Of a stretch of DNA of 64,000 bases, positions 52,084 to 60,820 are shown piece after piece. The DNA is from Paenibacillus sp. PK3_47 (GTDB taxonomy: Bacteria > Bacillota > Bacilli > Paenibacillales > Paenibacillaceae): assembly GCF_023520895.1 (NCBI RefSeq), contig NZ_CP026029.1, forward strand, positions 6,262,001 through 6,326,000. Reading direction: 5' to 3'. Below the pieces are notes generated by a model. It did no database searches, was not told the DNA's origin, and worked only from the letters and a program-made list of their open reading frames with translations. How positions within the stretch are numbered: position 1 is the first letter of the stretch; each line of letters begins with the position of its first letter. The translations under genes and the position numbers were made by a program.

Positions 52084-54147
52084 ATGTACAAATTCAAAGA
52101 GTTTAAGCAGCCGGTCATTCTGAAGAATCATTTAAATCTCGGAGGAGAAAACCCGGCGGGAGACCGGCTTGACGTAGAAAGCCTATATATTACCCGCAGC
52201 GGAAAACCGCAAGTGCCGGTAATGGGAGAGTTTCATTTCTCCAGATATGACCGGAACTACTGGTACGAAGAGCTCTGCAAAATGAAAGCAGGCGGCATTA
52301 CAGTCGTCTCTACTTATTTATTCTGGATTTATCACGAGGAGATTGAAGGGGAGTTCAACTTCTCCGGTGACAATGATATTCGCGCCTTTGTTCTGGAATG
52401 CCGGAAGGCCGAACTGGAAGTCGTAATCCGCATTGGCCCTTGGGCACATGGAGAATGCCGGAACGGCGGTTATCCGGATTGGCTGCTGATTAAACCTTAC
52501 AAGCTTCGCGAGAATAATCCGGAGTACCTTAATAAAACGCGTATTTACTACGGAAAAATTGCTGAACAGGTGCAGGGTCTTTTCTATAAGGACGGTGGCA
52601 ACATCATCGCTGTTCAGTTGGACAATGAGCTGACAAATGATGCCGAACATCTGGCCACTTTAAAAGAAATCGCCATAGAATGCGGAATGATTGCTCCTAT
52701 TTATACAGTAACAGGCTGGAATGCTGTAGCCGGCGCCAAAATTCCGGTGGATGAGGTGGTTCCTGTATTCGGAGGCTACTGCGATGCGCCATGGGAGGAG
52801 CATACGAACCCGCTTCCGCCTTCTCCCCATTATTTCTTTACCGGATTGCGGAATGATACAGGAATCGGTACGGATCTCCTGCCAAGCCACACAGCAGAAG
52901 ACGGAGAATGGCAGCTTCCGTATGAAAGATATCCTTTTGCAACCTGTGAACTGGGAGGAGGTCTTCAATCGACCCATCACCGCAGATATATTGTGGAGGG
53001 AATGGACATTTATGCTGTTTCGCTCGTAAAGCTCGGGGACGGCAACAACCTGATCGGCTATTATGTGTACCATGGCGGAACCAATCAGATCGGTAAGCTG
53101 TCCACATTCCAGGAATCCAAAGCCACCGGCTATCCGAATGACTATCCGATACTTTCCTATGACTATCAGACAGCTTTGTCGGAGTATGGAGAGGTAAGAG
53201 AGCAGTACAGATTGCTGAATCTTCTGCATTTATTTGTCCAGGATTTCCAGGAATCGTTTGCTCCGATGGTCAGAGTGGAGGCTGCTCATTCCTTAAAACA
53301 GGATGACACCGCGTCCCTCCGGTACGTAATGCGTACAGACGGTACAAGCGGATATGTATTCGTGAACCATTACCAGAGGCTGTCAAAGCTTGAAGATATA
53401 CGCGGTGCTGTAATCGATACAGGGTCCGTAGTGTTCCCGCCCATTGATGTAAGTGGAGATGTCAGCTTCTTTATGCCGTTCAAAATGGACCTGTCCGGAA
53501 ACATGCTGGATTATGCAACGGCACAGCCGCTATGCAGACAGGAAGACAATTATTTCTTTGTGCAAATTCCGGGTATAGCAGCGGAATACCAATTCGCGGA
53601 TGGACAGAGCTTTACCCCTGCGACGGGGAGGAAGTCGGCATTCCGGGTGAATGGTGTCACCATAATTACACTTTCCTGGGATGAGGCCAGATATGTACGC
53701 AGACTGGACGGAGAGCTGTACCTTGGCGACAAATGCGACTTGTACGAGGCGAATGACGAAATCTGCTCCGCCCGCGAAGGCGATTTTAACTATTGGTACT
53801 GGAACGGCGAGGATTTTGAATACAGATCTGTCCTGCAGTCTTACACAGAGCCGGCCGCAGCTTTCACGGATGTGGATCACCTTCCTTTCGAACCGGGACA
53901 TACTGAAGAACTTCATCTCGGCGGTGAGCGCAAGGTTACGTGGCGGAAAATTTCAGTTACAGGAAATCAGGGCTTTATCAATATTGATTACTACGGTGAT
54001 GCCGCACAGATCTACGCTGATGGTAAGCTGATTGCCGACAGTTACTACTATGGAAAGGTATGGAGAGTACCGGCAAGGCTGCTGGAAGGAAAAGAATGCT
54101 ATCTTGCGGTTTCCGAAATGCGGGATGATTTCTATAAAGAGTTCTAA
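52084..54147 (+). CDS. GH35 beta-galactosidase
   Basis: 687 residues without a signal peptide. The barrel opens PVMGEFHFSRYDRNYWYEEL. Catalytic residues are E182 in VQLDNELTND (acid/base) and E289 in ATCELGGG (nucleophile). PWAHGECRNGGYPDWL is the GH35 hallmark. Beta-rich C-terminal domains follow. It should cut terminal beta-galactosyl residues, for example from pectic galactan side chains, which would fit the rhamnogalacturonan enzyme elsewhere in the window. It is a single gene, 116 bp after the MerR gene, with AGAGGAAG as ribosome site. The end (MRDDFYKEF) seems natural but slightly short for multi-domain members. Confidence 0.93.
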   Translation: MYKFKEFKQPVILKNHLNLGGENPAGDRLDVESLYITRSGKPQVPVMGEFHFSRYDRNYWYEELCKMKAGGITVVSTYLFWIYHEEIEGEFNFSGDNDIRAFVLECRKAELEVVIRIGPWAHGECRNGGYPDWLLIKPYKLRENNPEYLNKTRIYYGKIAEQVQGLFYKDGGNIIAVQLDNELTNDAEHLATLKEIAIECGMIAPIYTVTGWNAVAGAKIPVDEVVPVFGGYCDAPWEEHTNPLPPSPHYFFTGLRNDTGIGTDLLPSHTAEDGEWQLPYERYPFATCELGGGLQSTHHRRYIVEGMDIYAVSLVKLGDGNNLIGYYVYHGGTNQIGKLSTFQESKATGYPNDYPILSYDYQTALSEYGEVREQYRLLNLLHLFVQDFQESFAPMVRVEAAHSLKQDDTASLRYVMRTDGTSGYVFVNHYQRLSKLEDIRGAVIDTGSVVFPPIDVSGDVSFFMPFKMDLSGNMLDYATAQPLCRQEDNYFFVQIPGIAAEYQFADGQSFTPATGRKSAFRVNGVTIITLSWDEARYVRRLDGELYLGDKCDLYEANDEICSAREGDFNYWYWNGEDFEYRSVLQSYTEPAAAFTDVDHLPFEPGHTEELHLGGERKVTWRKISVTGNQGFINIDYYGDAAQIYADGKLIADSYYYGKVWRVPARLLEGKECYLAVSEMRDDFYKEF

Positions 54148-54358
54148 TAGGGAAAGGCACTAAATGACATAGGCCATTTTATTCATAATCATTCCCATCA
54201 TTCGGCTGTTTTTCCCGGTCTTGTAGGCCAAAAGTATAATTTTACAGCAGTTTACAAAAACCGGTGTTTTTCTTAATCCTTGCGAGCTAGGATATTAGAC
54301 GTCAAGCAGGCGGCTGTTCTTGAATAGTCTGCCAGTCTATTTCCTGAGGAGGAAGGAT

Positions 54359-57300
54359 ATGAAGAAGAAGCATTCAGGTTGGAAAAAGAGGCTGATGAAC
54401 AGTACAGTTGCAGCGGCGGTAGCTGTACCGCTCCAGCTGTTCGCGTTCGGAGCCGGCTCTCCGGTATATGCTGACGGGCCAAACGATCCGGCACCGTTTA
54501 TTGAAGCCAAGGTGGTTAATGAGCATGCGGGCCAGAAGATCCTATTCGATAACACGCATGAACAGACTGCCGGAGCGGCTGACTGGGTCATCAACGGCGC
54601 TTTTTCCGACTTTGGTAATGCGCTTGCACAGGAAGGTTACTATGTCAAAGAATTGCGGAAGACCACTCCGATTACTCTCAGTGATCTTGCGGATTATGAC
54701 GTCTTCATCGTAGCCGAGGCTAACAATCCCTACAAAGCCAGCGAACAGCAGGCGATGGCGGATTATGTAGAGAACGGCGGCAGCATCTTCTTCATCGGTG
54801 ATCATTACAACGCGGACCGCAACAAGAACCGCTGGGACGGCAACGAAGCATTTAACGGCTTCCGCCGCGGAGCCTGGGATAATCCGGCCAAAGGCATGAG
54901 CGCCGAAGAAGCGGCTTCCGATGCGATGCAGGGCGTGGTCAGCTCAGACTGGCTGGCGGATGAGTTCGGCGTGCGGTTCCGTTACAATGCGCTGGGCAAC
55001 ATTAATGCTACCAACATTGTAGCTCCCGATCAGGCTTTTGGCATTACTACGGGAGTATCCGCGGTAGCGATGCATGCCGGCTCCACACTGGCGATCCTGG
55101 ACCCTGCCCAAGCTAAGGGAATTGTGTATCTGCCAAAGACAAATGAGGCTTGGGGCAACGCGGTGGACCAGGGTGTGTATAACGGCGGCGGTGTGGCAGA
55201 AGGCCCTTATGTGGCAGTTGCCAAAAAAGGCGCCGGTAAAGCTGCTTTTATCGGCGACTCGTCTCCGGTTGAGGATGCGACGCCGAAATATGTGCGCCAG
55301 GATACAGGCGCCAAGAAAACAACCTACGACGGCTTTAAGGAAGCAGACGATGCCACGCTGCTGGTGAATACCGTCAATTGGCTTGCCGAGCAGGAGGATT
55401 ACACGGACTTTACCCAGGTGAGCGGACTGGCACTGGATCAGCCTACGGCACTGCTGCCGTTCGAGGAGCCGGCGTTGTCAACTGAACCGCAGCCTGAACC
55501 ATGGGCCGCCCCGAATGCCGGTTACAAATGGTATGACCGCAGCACCTTTAAACCGGGTTCATACGGAGGGCCTGCCGCAACCGCAGGTGCGGAATACAGC
55601 TTCACGCACCAGGCGGTACTTCCGAATGCGCAGAATTTCCAGATCCGCGTCAGTGCGGATAATCTTCCTGCCGGTAGCACTGTATCCGGCTTCCAGCTGG
55701 GCATTTATCAGGTGAGCGGCGGCGCCCAGGTTGCCAAGTTTCAGAACAGTGACGGGACCTGGCCGGCCAGCTACGGATACAGCACCGCTTTCAGCCTGAC
55801 AGCAGACCAGAAAGGACATGCCTACAGGGATTTGACGGTTCAGATTAAGCCGGGGACTACGGCTGCATCCAATCTGCGCCTGCGCCAGAACGGCACGAAC
55901 CTGAAGACAGCGCCGGTAACACTCGGCAACGTTCCGGCTGAGCCGCTTCCGGCAGAGGAAGATCCGATTCCGGCAGGAATTACCGTTCAGGAAGCCCGGT
56001 CCAAGGCTGCCGGAACACTGGTGACTGTGGAAGGGACTGTGACTACCGAGCCGGGAATTTTCGGTGGACAAGCCTTTTACCTCCAGGATGAAACCGGCGG
56101 GGTGTATGTCTACCAGAGCCAGAGCGGCTTCCATGCCGGTGATACCGTTAAAATCACAGCATCCACAGCCCTGTACAATACAGAGCTGGAGCTGACAGAA
56201 GTGGTGCAGATCGAGAAGACCGGCACAGCGGAGCTGCCGCAGCCGGTTACAGCGGCAGCGGTGAATGATGCTAACCAGGGCCAGCTGCTGCGGCTGGATC
56301 AAGTGACAGTAACAAATATCATCGGCGCTTCCCCGAGCGGTTCGTTTGAATTTGACGCCATTCATGCAGACGGCACCAGCAATCATGTCCGTGTGGATGT
56401 CCGGACAGGCATCACGATGGACAGCTTTCCGTATGCAGAAGGACAGCGCCTGAATATTACAGGTATTGCGGCAATTTTTAAAGGCGCCTATCAGCTTAAA
56501 CCGAGAAGTTTGGCGGATTTCACCCTAGTGCAAGAAGAGCCGGCTCCGGTAACGACTGCTTTGCTGTCAGCCGAGCCTAATGCTTCCGGATGGCTGAATC
56601 AGCCTGTCAAGGTTACACTGCAGGCGGACCCTGAGACAGCGGCCATTTTCTACACACTGAATAACAGTGCAGAAGCTGTATACAGCGAACCACTGACCGT
56701 CACTGAGGACGGCCGGTATGAGCTGTCATACCATGCGGTATCAGAGAATGGTAAGACAGAAGAAGCCAAAACCCTGGGCCTTAATCTCGACACGGCTCCT
56801 CCAGCCGCTGAGCTTACTGAATCCGGCCAGCCGGTCGGAGATGTGGAAGAAGGAGCGCAGCTTCATTTTGAACTTGCTGCCAGTGATGCCCTGTCAGGTA
56901 TTGCTTCCAAACAGCTTCTGCTGGATGGCCAGCCGCTTGCCGAAGGTCAGAGCTTGAGTGCAGCGGATATTGGCAGCGGGCCACATACTGTGGGGTACAT
57001 TGTAACTGACGCTGCCGGCAATTCTGCCGAGAAGAGCTATACCTTCCAGATCACAGACGGTGACGTACTCGCAACAGGCAAGCCTGGCCAGCCGGTACTG
57101 TCCTCCAACAGCGGCCATGCCACTGGTCTCAGCGACGGCAGTTATACGGTCACCATGAATCTGTGGTGGGGCAACAATGGTACAAGCTACAAGCTCTACG
57201 AGAACGGCACTCTGATCGACAGCAAGTCACTGAAGGATGTGTCTCCGTCAGCCCAGAGCACGGGAACGGAGATTCACGGCAAGCCGAACGGCACCTATGT

Positions 57301-57652
57301 GTATACGGCAGAGCTGACCAATAAATACGGTACCACTAAGAGCAGTGAGCTTACGGTGACCGTCCGCAACGCTGCTCCAGGCAAACCGGTAATCTCCAAT
57401 GACAACTGGGATGGAGACGGTTCCTATAAGCTGACTATGAATCTGTGGTGGGGTACCAATGCCACGGAATACCGCTTATATGAAAACGGTGTGCTGATCG
57501 ACACACAGCCGCTGAACGCCAATACACCTTCAGCCCAAACCGCTGAAACTTCCGTAACCGGCCGTGCTTCCGGTGTGTACGAATACCGGGCAGAGCTTGT
57601 TAATGCAGCGGGAGTGACCGCCAGTGACACGGTTAAAGTAACCGTGAAGTAA
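54359..57652 (+). CDS. Large secreted multidomain protein of unknown function with OB-fold and WWGxN modules
   Basis: 1097 residues from ATG 54359, preceded by GAGGAGGAAGG. Signal peptide to about residue 37 (SPVYADGP). Residues 50-390: class I GATase-like domain (ILFDNTHEQTAGAADW; DYDVFIVAEANNPY; GGSIFFIGDHYNADRN). Residues 395-530: beta domain. Residues 545-735: tandem OB-fold-like nucleic-acid- or ligand-binding region (LVTVEGTVTTEP, AFYLQDETGGVYVY), as in YhcR-type secreted nucleases, though no nuclease motif is seen. Residues 740-905: Ig-like domains. Residues 915-1097: two modules nearly identical in pattern to those of the PL11 megaenzyme. A function in glycan or DNA handling outside the cell is possible, not shown. 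Confidence 0.78.
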   Translation: MKKKHSGWKKRLMNSTVAAAVAVPLQLFAFGAGSPVYADGPNDPAPFIEAKVVNEHAGQKILFDNTHEQTAGAADWVINGAFSDFGNALAQEGYYVKELRKTTPITLSDLADYDVFIVAEANNPYKASEQQAMADYVENGGSIFFIGDHYNADRNKNRWDGNEAFNGFRRGAWDNPAKGMSAEEAASDAMQGVVSSDWLADEFGVRFRYNALGNINATNIVAPDQAFGITTGVSAVAMHAGSTLAILDPAQAKGIVYLPKTNEAWGNAVDQGVYNGGGVAEGPYVAVAKKGAGKAAFIGDSSPVEDATPKYVRQDTGAKKTTYDGFKEADDATLLVNTVNWLAEQEDYTDFTQVSGLALDQPTALLPFEEPALSTEPQPEPWAAPNAGYKWYDRSTFKPGSYGGPAATAGAEYSFTHQAVLPNAQNFQIRVSADNLPAGSTVSGFQLGIYQVSGGAQVAKFQNSDGTWPASYGYSTAFSLTADQKGHAYRDLTVQIKPGTTAASNLRLRQNGTNLKTAPVTLGNVPAEPLPAEEDPIPAGITVQEARSKAAGTLVTVEGTVTTEPGIFGGQAFYLQDETGGVYVYQSQSGFHAGDTVKITASTALYNTELELTEVVQIEKTGTAELPQPVTAAAVNDANQGQLLRLDQVTVTNIIGASPSGSFEFDAIHADGTSNHVRVDVRTGITMDSFPYAEGQRLNITGIAAIFKGAYQLKPRSLADFTLVQEEPAPVTTALLSAEPNASGWLNQPVKVTLQADPETAAIFYTLNNSAEAVYSEPLTVTEDGRYELSYHAVSENGKTEEAKTLGLNLDTAPPAAELTESGQPVGDVEEGAQLHFELAASDALSGIASKQLLLDGQPLAEGQSLSAADIGSGPHTVGYIVTDAAGNSAEKSYTFQITDGDVLATGKPGQPVLSSNSGHATGLSDGSYTVTMNLWWGNNGTSYKLYENGTLIDSKSLKDVSPSAQSTGTEIHGKPNGTYVYTAELTNKYGTTKSSELTVTVRNAAPGKPVISNDNWDGDGSYKLTMNLWWGTNATEYRLYENGVLIDTQPLNANTPSAQTAETSVTGRASGVYEYRAELVNAAGVTASDTVKVTVK

Positions 57653-57667
57653 ACAGTTTTCACAAAA

Positions 57668-57692
57668 GCTCTCCCGGTCCCGGGGGAGCTGA
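57668..57692 (+). terminator. GC-rich hairpin after the multidomain gene
   Basis: AGCTCTCCCGG and CCGGGGGAGCT can pair around a short loop (one mismatch). No T-run follows, so it may protect mRNA ends instead of terminating transcription. Confidence 0.5.
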
Positions 57693-57730
57693 GTTCATTA
57701 ATGCGCAGTTTCTCCTTTTGCAGGGGACAA

Positions 57731-57955
57731 TTATACTCGGTTTTTCGCGTACATTATGACCGTTTACCCTCGCAGTGGTCCGATATACTCGATTTTTCGC
57801 GTACATTTGGCTCCTTTACCCCCGCAGCAGCCAGTTATACTCGATTTTTCACGTACAATGTCTCATTTCCCTCTGAAGCGGGCAATTATACCCGGTATTT
57901 CGAGTATATTTAGCCCGGTTACCTCGCAGCAGCCAAATATGCTCGGTTTTTCTTT
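57731..57955. repeat. ~52-bp tandem array, second locus of family C (five units)
   Basis: Units with ATACTCGGTTTTTCGCGTAC-type cores begin at 57733, 57785, 57837, 57888 and 57939 (spacing 52, 52, 51, 51). The core and following CGCAGTGG/CGCAGCAG segment match the array at 26405-26760, 31 kb away, but with more variation. It fills the gap between the secreted protein gene and the MATE gene and runs up to the MATE stop codon. Confidence 0.9.
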
Positions 57956-57968
57956 TACAGCAATCACG

Positions 57969-59321
57969 CTACTGTACCAACTGCTCCAAATCAGGCTGCA
58001 ATTTGTTCCGCAGAATGTACAGCATGAGCGCACCCACAATGAATGTAACGGCATCTGCGATGACGAGCGACCATACCACCCCGTGGAAGCCGTTCATCCG
58101 ATTGGCAATAAAGAGCACAGGAATCAGCGCAGCCCCTTGAATAACTGACATAACCAATGCAGCGGTACCTTGAGCAGTTGCCTGAAAAATCCCTGTGAAC
58201 AGTGAAGTCATTCCGGAAATGAACAGGGACAAGAAGGTCACCTGCAGAATGTAGCTGCCCATCTCAATTAATTGCGGATCATTCGTGAACAAGCCAATCA
58301 GGTGGCCGGAAATCAGATAGACGATGATGCCGAAGACGATAGCTAACACCAGGATGGTTTTGATGGTAAATTGAATCGTATGCTTCATACGCAGTTTATT
58401 TGCTGTAAAGGAGAAGGCAATCAGCGGCACAACGCCCTCGCATAACCCCATCAGAATGAACTCCGGAAATTGCAATAAACGGGATGATATCCCGTAAGCC
58501 GCCACAGCCTGGTCTCCATATTCAATCAGGAAATGGTTGAAAATGAGTGACATCGCCCCCAAAAAGATGCTCATTACAAATACGGGAACGCCGATTTTGA
58601 ACACATTGCCCAGAATCTCTTTGGTAGCTTTGAACCATTTTACGGAAACCGTCAGGAACTGGCTCTTGAACCCTATATAGAAGGCAAAATAGACGCTTGC
58701 CACCAGATTTGAAACCACCGTAGCAGACGCAACTCCGATTACGCCCCAATGAAAGACAAAGATGACCAGCGCATCGAGAACAATATTCACGGCAACACTG
58801 AGAATCATCCCGGTCATCGATGTGACAGCGGCGCCTTCCGAACGGACGATATTTTCCAGCGTGAAAAACAAAACGACAAACGGCGAACCGAGCAGCATAA
58901 CTGTGACATAGTCTTTGGTGAATCCGAAGGACTCCGGCGTTGCTCCCAGGCTGTGGACAATAGAATCGATTAACGGAAGTACGGCGGCCATTACTATAAG
59001 ACCGAGAACTATACTGCTGTAAAAGGCAAAAGAGGACACATGCTTGACATCATCATATCTTTTCTCACCCAGCAGACGGGAGATAAACGCGCCGCCGCCT
59101 ATCCCGATCAGGTTGCCCAGTGCCATAATAACCGCAAATAGCGGCAAGGTTAGAGCAAGTGCCGTTAACATCGCCGTATTGTGCAGTGTGCCAAGAAAAA
59201 ATGCGTTCAAAATCGAATAAATAACACTCATTGATGTGCCTAACATCATCGGTACAGCGAAGTGCGCTACTGCTTTTGTAACCGGGGCTTTTTCAAAATA
59301 ATGGAGATTCTGTGCTTCCAT
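57969..59321 (-). CDS. MATE family efflux transporter
   Basis: 450 residues from ATG 59321, after AAAGTGGTG on the reverse strand; a TTG nine codons upstream is less likely. About 12 hydrophobic helices, opening VTKAVAHFAVPMMLGTSMSVIYS; GIGGGAFISRLLGEKRYDDV is typical of the MepA-like group. It should extrude cationic drugs or metabolites using a Na+ or H+ gradient. It is divergent from a TetR regulator gene (133 bp) with three operator-like sites between them, so expression is probably derepressed by a ligand. Confidence 0.93.
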   Translation of the reverse strand: MEAQNLHYFEKAPVTKAVAHFAVPMMLGTSMSVIYSILNAFFLGTLHNTAMLTALALTLPLFAVIMALGNLIGIGGGAFISRLLGEKRYDDVKHVSSFAFYSSIVLGLIVMAAVLPLIDSIVHSLGATPESFGFTKDYVTVMLLGSPFVVLFFTLENIVRSEGAAVTSMTGMILSVAVNIVLDALVIFVFHWGVIGVASATVVSNLVASVYFAFYIGFKSQFLTVSVKWFKATKEILGNVFKIGVPVFVMSIFLGAMSLIFNHFLIEYGDQAVAAYGISSRLLQFPEFILMGLCEGVVPLIAFSFTANKLRMKHTIQFTIKTILVLAIVFGIIVYLISGHLIGLFTNDPQLIEMGSYILQVTFLSLFISGMTSLFTGIFQATAQGTAALVMSVIQGAALIPVLFIANRMNGFHGVVWSLVIADAVTFIVGALMLYILRNKLQPDLEQLVQ

Positions 59322-59352
59322 GCGGGTCACCACTTTCTCTAAACTCAAAATT

Positions 59353-59438
59353 ATCTAACGGTGTTAGATTGTGCCTTACAGTGTTAGATGGTATCATGAG
59401 GTTATGGATCTGTAAAGGATAAACTTACACTGTTAGAT
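59353..59438. promoter_or_regulatory. Three TetR-operator-like sites between MATE and TetR genes
   Basis: A perfect dyad ATCTAAC-GGT-GTTAGAT (59353-59369) is followed by CTTACAGTGTTAGAT (59375-59389) and CTTACACTGTTAGAT (59424-59438). The last two differ at one base and share the GTTAGAT half with the first. Confidence 0.8.
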
Positions 59439-59454
59439 AAAAGGACGGAGATCA

Positions 59455-60135
59455 TTGAAAAAGCAGCAGCCGCAAATTTCAGAAGAACGGATTTTGGAGG
59501 CATCATGGGAGCTTCTGGGGGAAGAGGACATTGAGAAATTCAGTATGAGGCGGTTAGCCGACCGGCTGGGGATTCAGGCTCCTTCACTTTATTGGTATTT
59601 TAAAAGCAAGCAGGCCCTATACCAGCGCCTCGCTAACCAGGTATCAAAAATCATTTTGGAGGAGTTTCACTCCGGGGGGGACTGGAGGGAGCAGCTGGGC
59701 GCGCTGGCTGTTACAATCCGCAATGTGCTCCGCAGGTATCCTTGCTCTACGCAGCTCATGATGATGACACTGCCTCATGAACCGGACATCATCCGGTTTA
59801 CCAACCGTATGCTGCTCTGCGTCGAACAGACGCCGCTTAAGGAGGAGCAGAAACTGCAGGCCATTCTTACACTTACGAACTATGTCTTCTACTTCGTACT
59901 GGATGATTACCAGCATCAGCGGAGTGTCTCCGCGATTTTTAAGAATCAGGAGGAAATGCCGGCCGGGGAAATGATAAGCCTGCTGGACTCCATGAGCGAG
60001 AGTGATGCGGGTTTGTTCCGGAGCATGTTCAAGAGCGGATTATTCGAACTGATGGGGAGTGACGGGTCGTTCGATTTTGGCTTGAAGCTGATTCTGTCAG
60101 GGATTGAGCAGGTGATTAAGGAGCAGGAGAGGTAG
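59455..60135 (+). CDS. TetR/AcrR family transcriptional regulator
   Basis: 226 residues from TTG 59455, following GGACGGAG. N-terminal TetR helix-turn-helix: ERILEASWELLGEEDIEKF, MRRLADRLGIQAPSLYWYFKSKQALYQRLA. The remainder is the helical ligand-binding domain (TetR_C-like). Repression of the divergent MATE exporter and of itself through the three ATCTAAC-type sites is expected. The terminator 33 bp downstream isolates it from the sigma factor gene. Confidence 0.92.
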   Translation: MKKQQPQISEERILEASWELLGEEDIEKFSMRRLADRLGIQAPSLYWYFKSKQALYQRLANQVSKIILEEFHSGGDWREQLGALAVTIRNVLRRYPCSTQLMMMTLPHEPDIIRFTNRMLLCVEQTPLKEEQKLQAILTLTNYVFYFVLDDYQHQRSVSAIFKNQEEMPAGEMISLLDSMSESDAGLFRSMFKSGLFELMGSDGSFDFGLKLILSGIEQVIKEQER

Positions 60136-60168
60136 AACGTGCAATAGCGCTCATCCGGTGACCCATTC

Positions 60169-60196
60169 AACTCCTGATCCTGTCGGGAGTTTTTTC
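60169..60196 (+). terminator. Terminator after the TetR gene
   Basis: AACTCC pairs with GGAGTT (inner C/G pairs possible), with an adjacent T-run. Confidence 0.75.
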
Positions 60197-60271
60197 TTTT
60201 TCCTGAAACCTGAACTTCTCCTGCAGTATCTAATGAATGGTTTCTATTTGGAGTGGAAAGGAGATTACCGG

Positions 60272-60820
60272 GTGTATGGTGTAAAAGAAGTGATAAAAGC
60301 ACAGCGTGGAAATCACAAAGCCTTTGAAAGCTTAATTTTGTCTCATCAGGTAGTAATGTACCGTGTTGCAAAATCCATGCTGAACCGGGAGGAAGACTGT
60401 GCAGATGCCATTCAGGAATCGATCCTGAAGGCTTACCAGAACATCGGCAAACTGAGAGAGCCGAAATTTTTCAAGACATGGTTAATCCGCATCGTAATCA
60501 ACGAATGTAATCGTATTCTCATTGGACGCAAAAAAATAATCCCGATTCATTCGTGGACTGAGCCTGCATCGTATGAGAATGCATTTGTACAGGTAGAAGT
60601 AGAGCAGCTGTTAGAATCTTTGCCGGAAGAACAGAGCCAGCTGCTGAAGCTGTATCATATTGACGATATTTCCATACAAGATTTAGCCCAAATTTATGAA
60701 ATTCCAGAGAGCACCATCAAAACAAGACTGCGCAGAGCACGTGAAAAAGCAAAAGAAATCTTAACGGCTGAGGAGGAATCCACGTGGAAGCATGGGAACA
60801 GGAAATCAAAAGAGCAGTAA
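60272..60820 (+). CDS. ECF-type RNA polymerase sigma factor
   Basis: 182 residues from GTG 60272, 8 nt after AAAGGAGA; earlier in-frame starts lie in the terminator region. Region 2 is seen as FESLILSHQVVMYRVAKSML, EDCADAIQESILKAYQNI and KTWLIRIVINECNRIL; region 4 is IQDLAQIYEIPESTIKTRLRRAREKAKE. It overlaps the next gene, a DUF4179-type membrane protein, by 37 bp, the normal sigma/anti-sigma layout in Bacillales. It should direct a cell-envelope stress response. Confidence 0.93.
   Translation: MYGVKEVIKAQRGNHKAFESLILSHQVVMYRVAKSMLNREEDCADAIQESILKAYQNIGKLREPKFFKTWLIRIVINECNRILIGRKKIIPIHSWTEPASYENAFVQVEVEQLLESLPEEQSQLLKLYHIDDISIQDLAQIYEIPESTIKTRLRRAREKAKEILTAEEESTWKHGNRKSKEQ

Noticed and set aside
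60784..60820. 37-bp overlap of sigma and anti-sigma genes as an error
   Set aside because: Such overlaps are normal for translationally coupled sigma/anti-sigma pairs.
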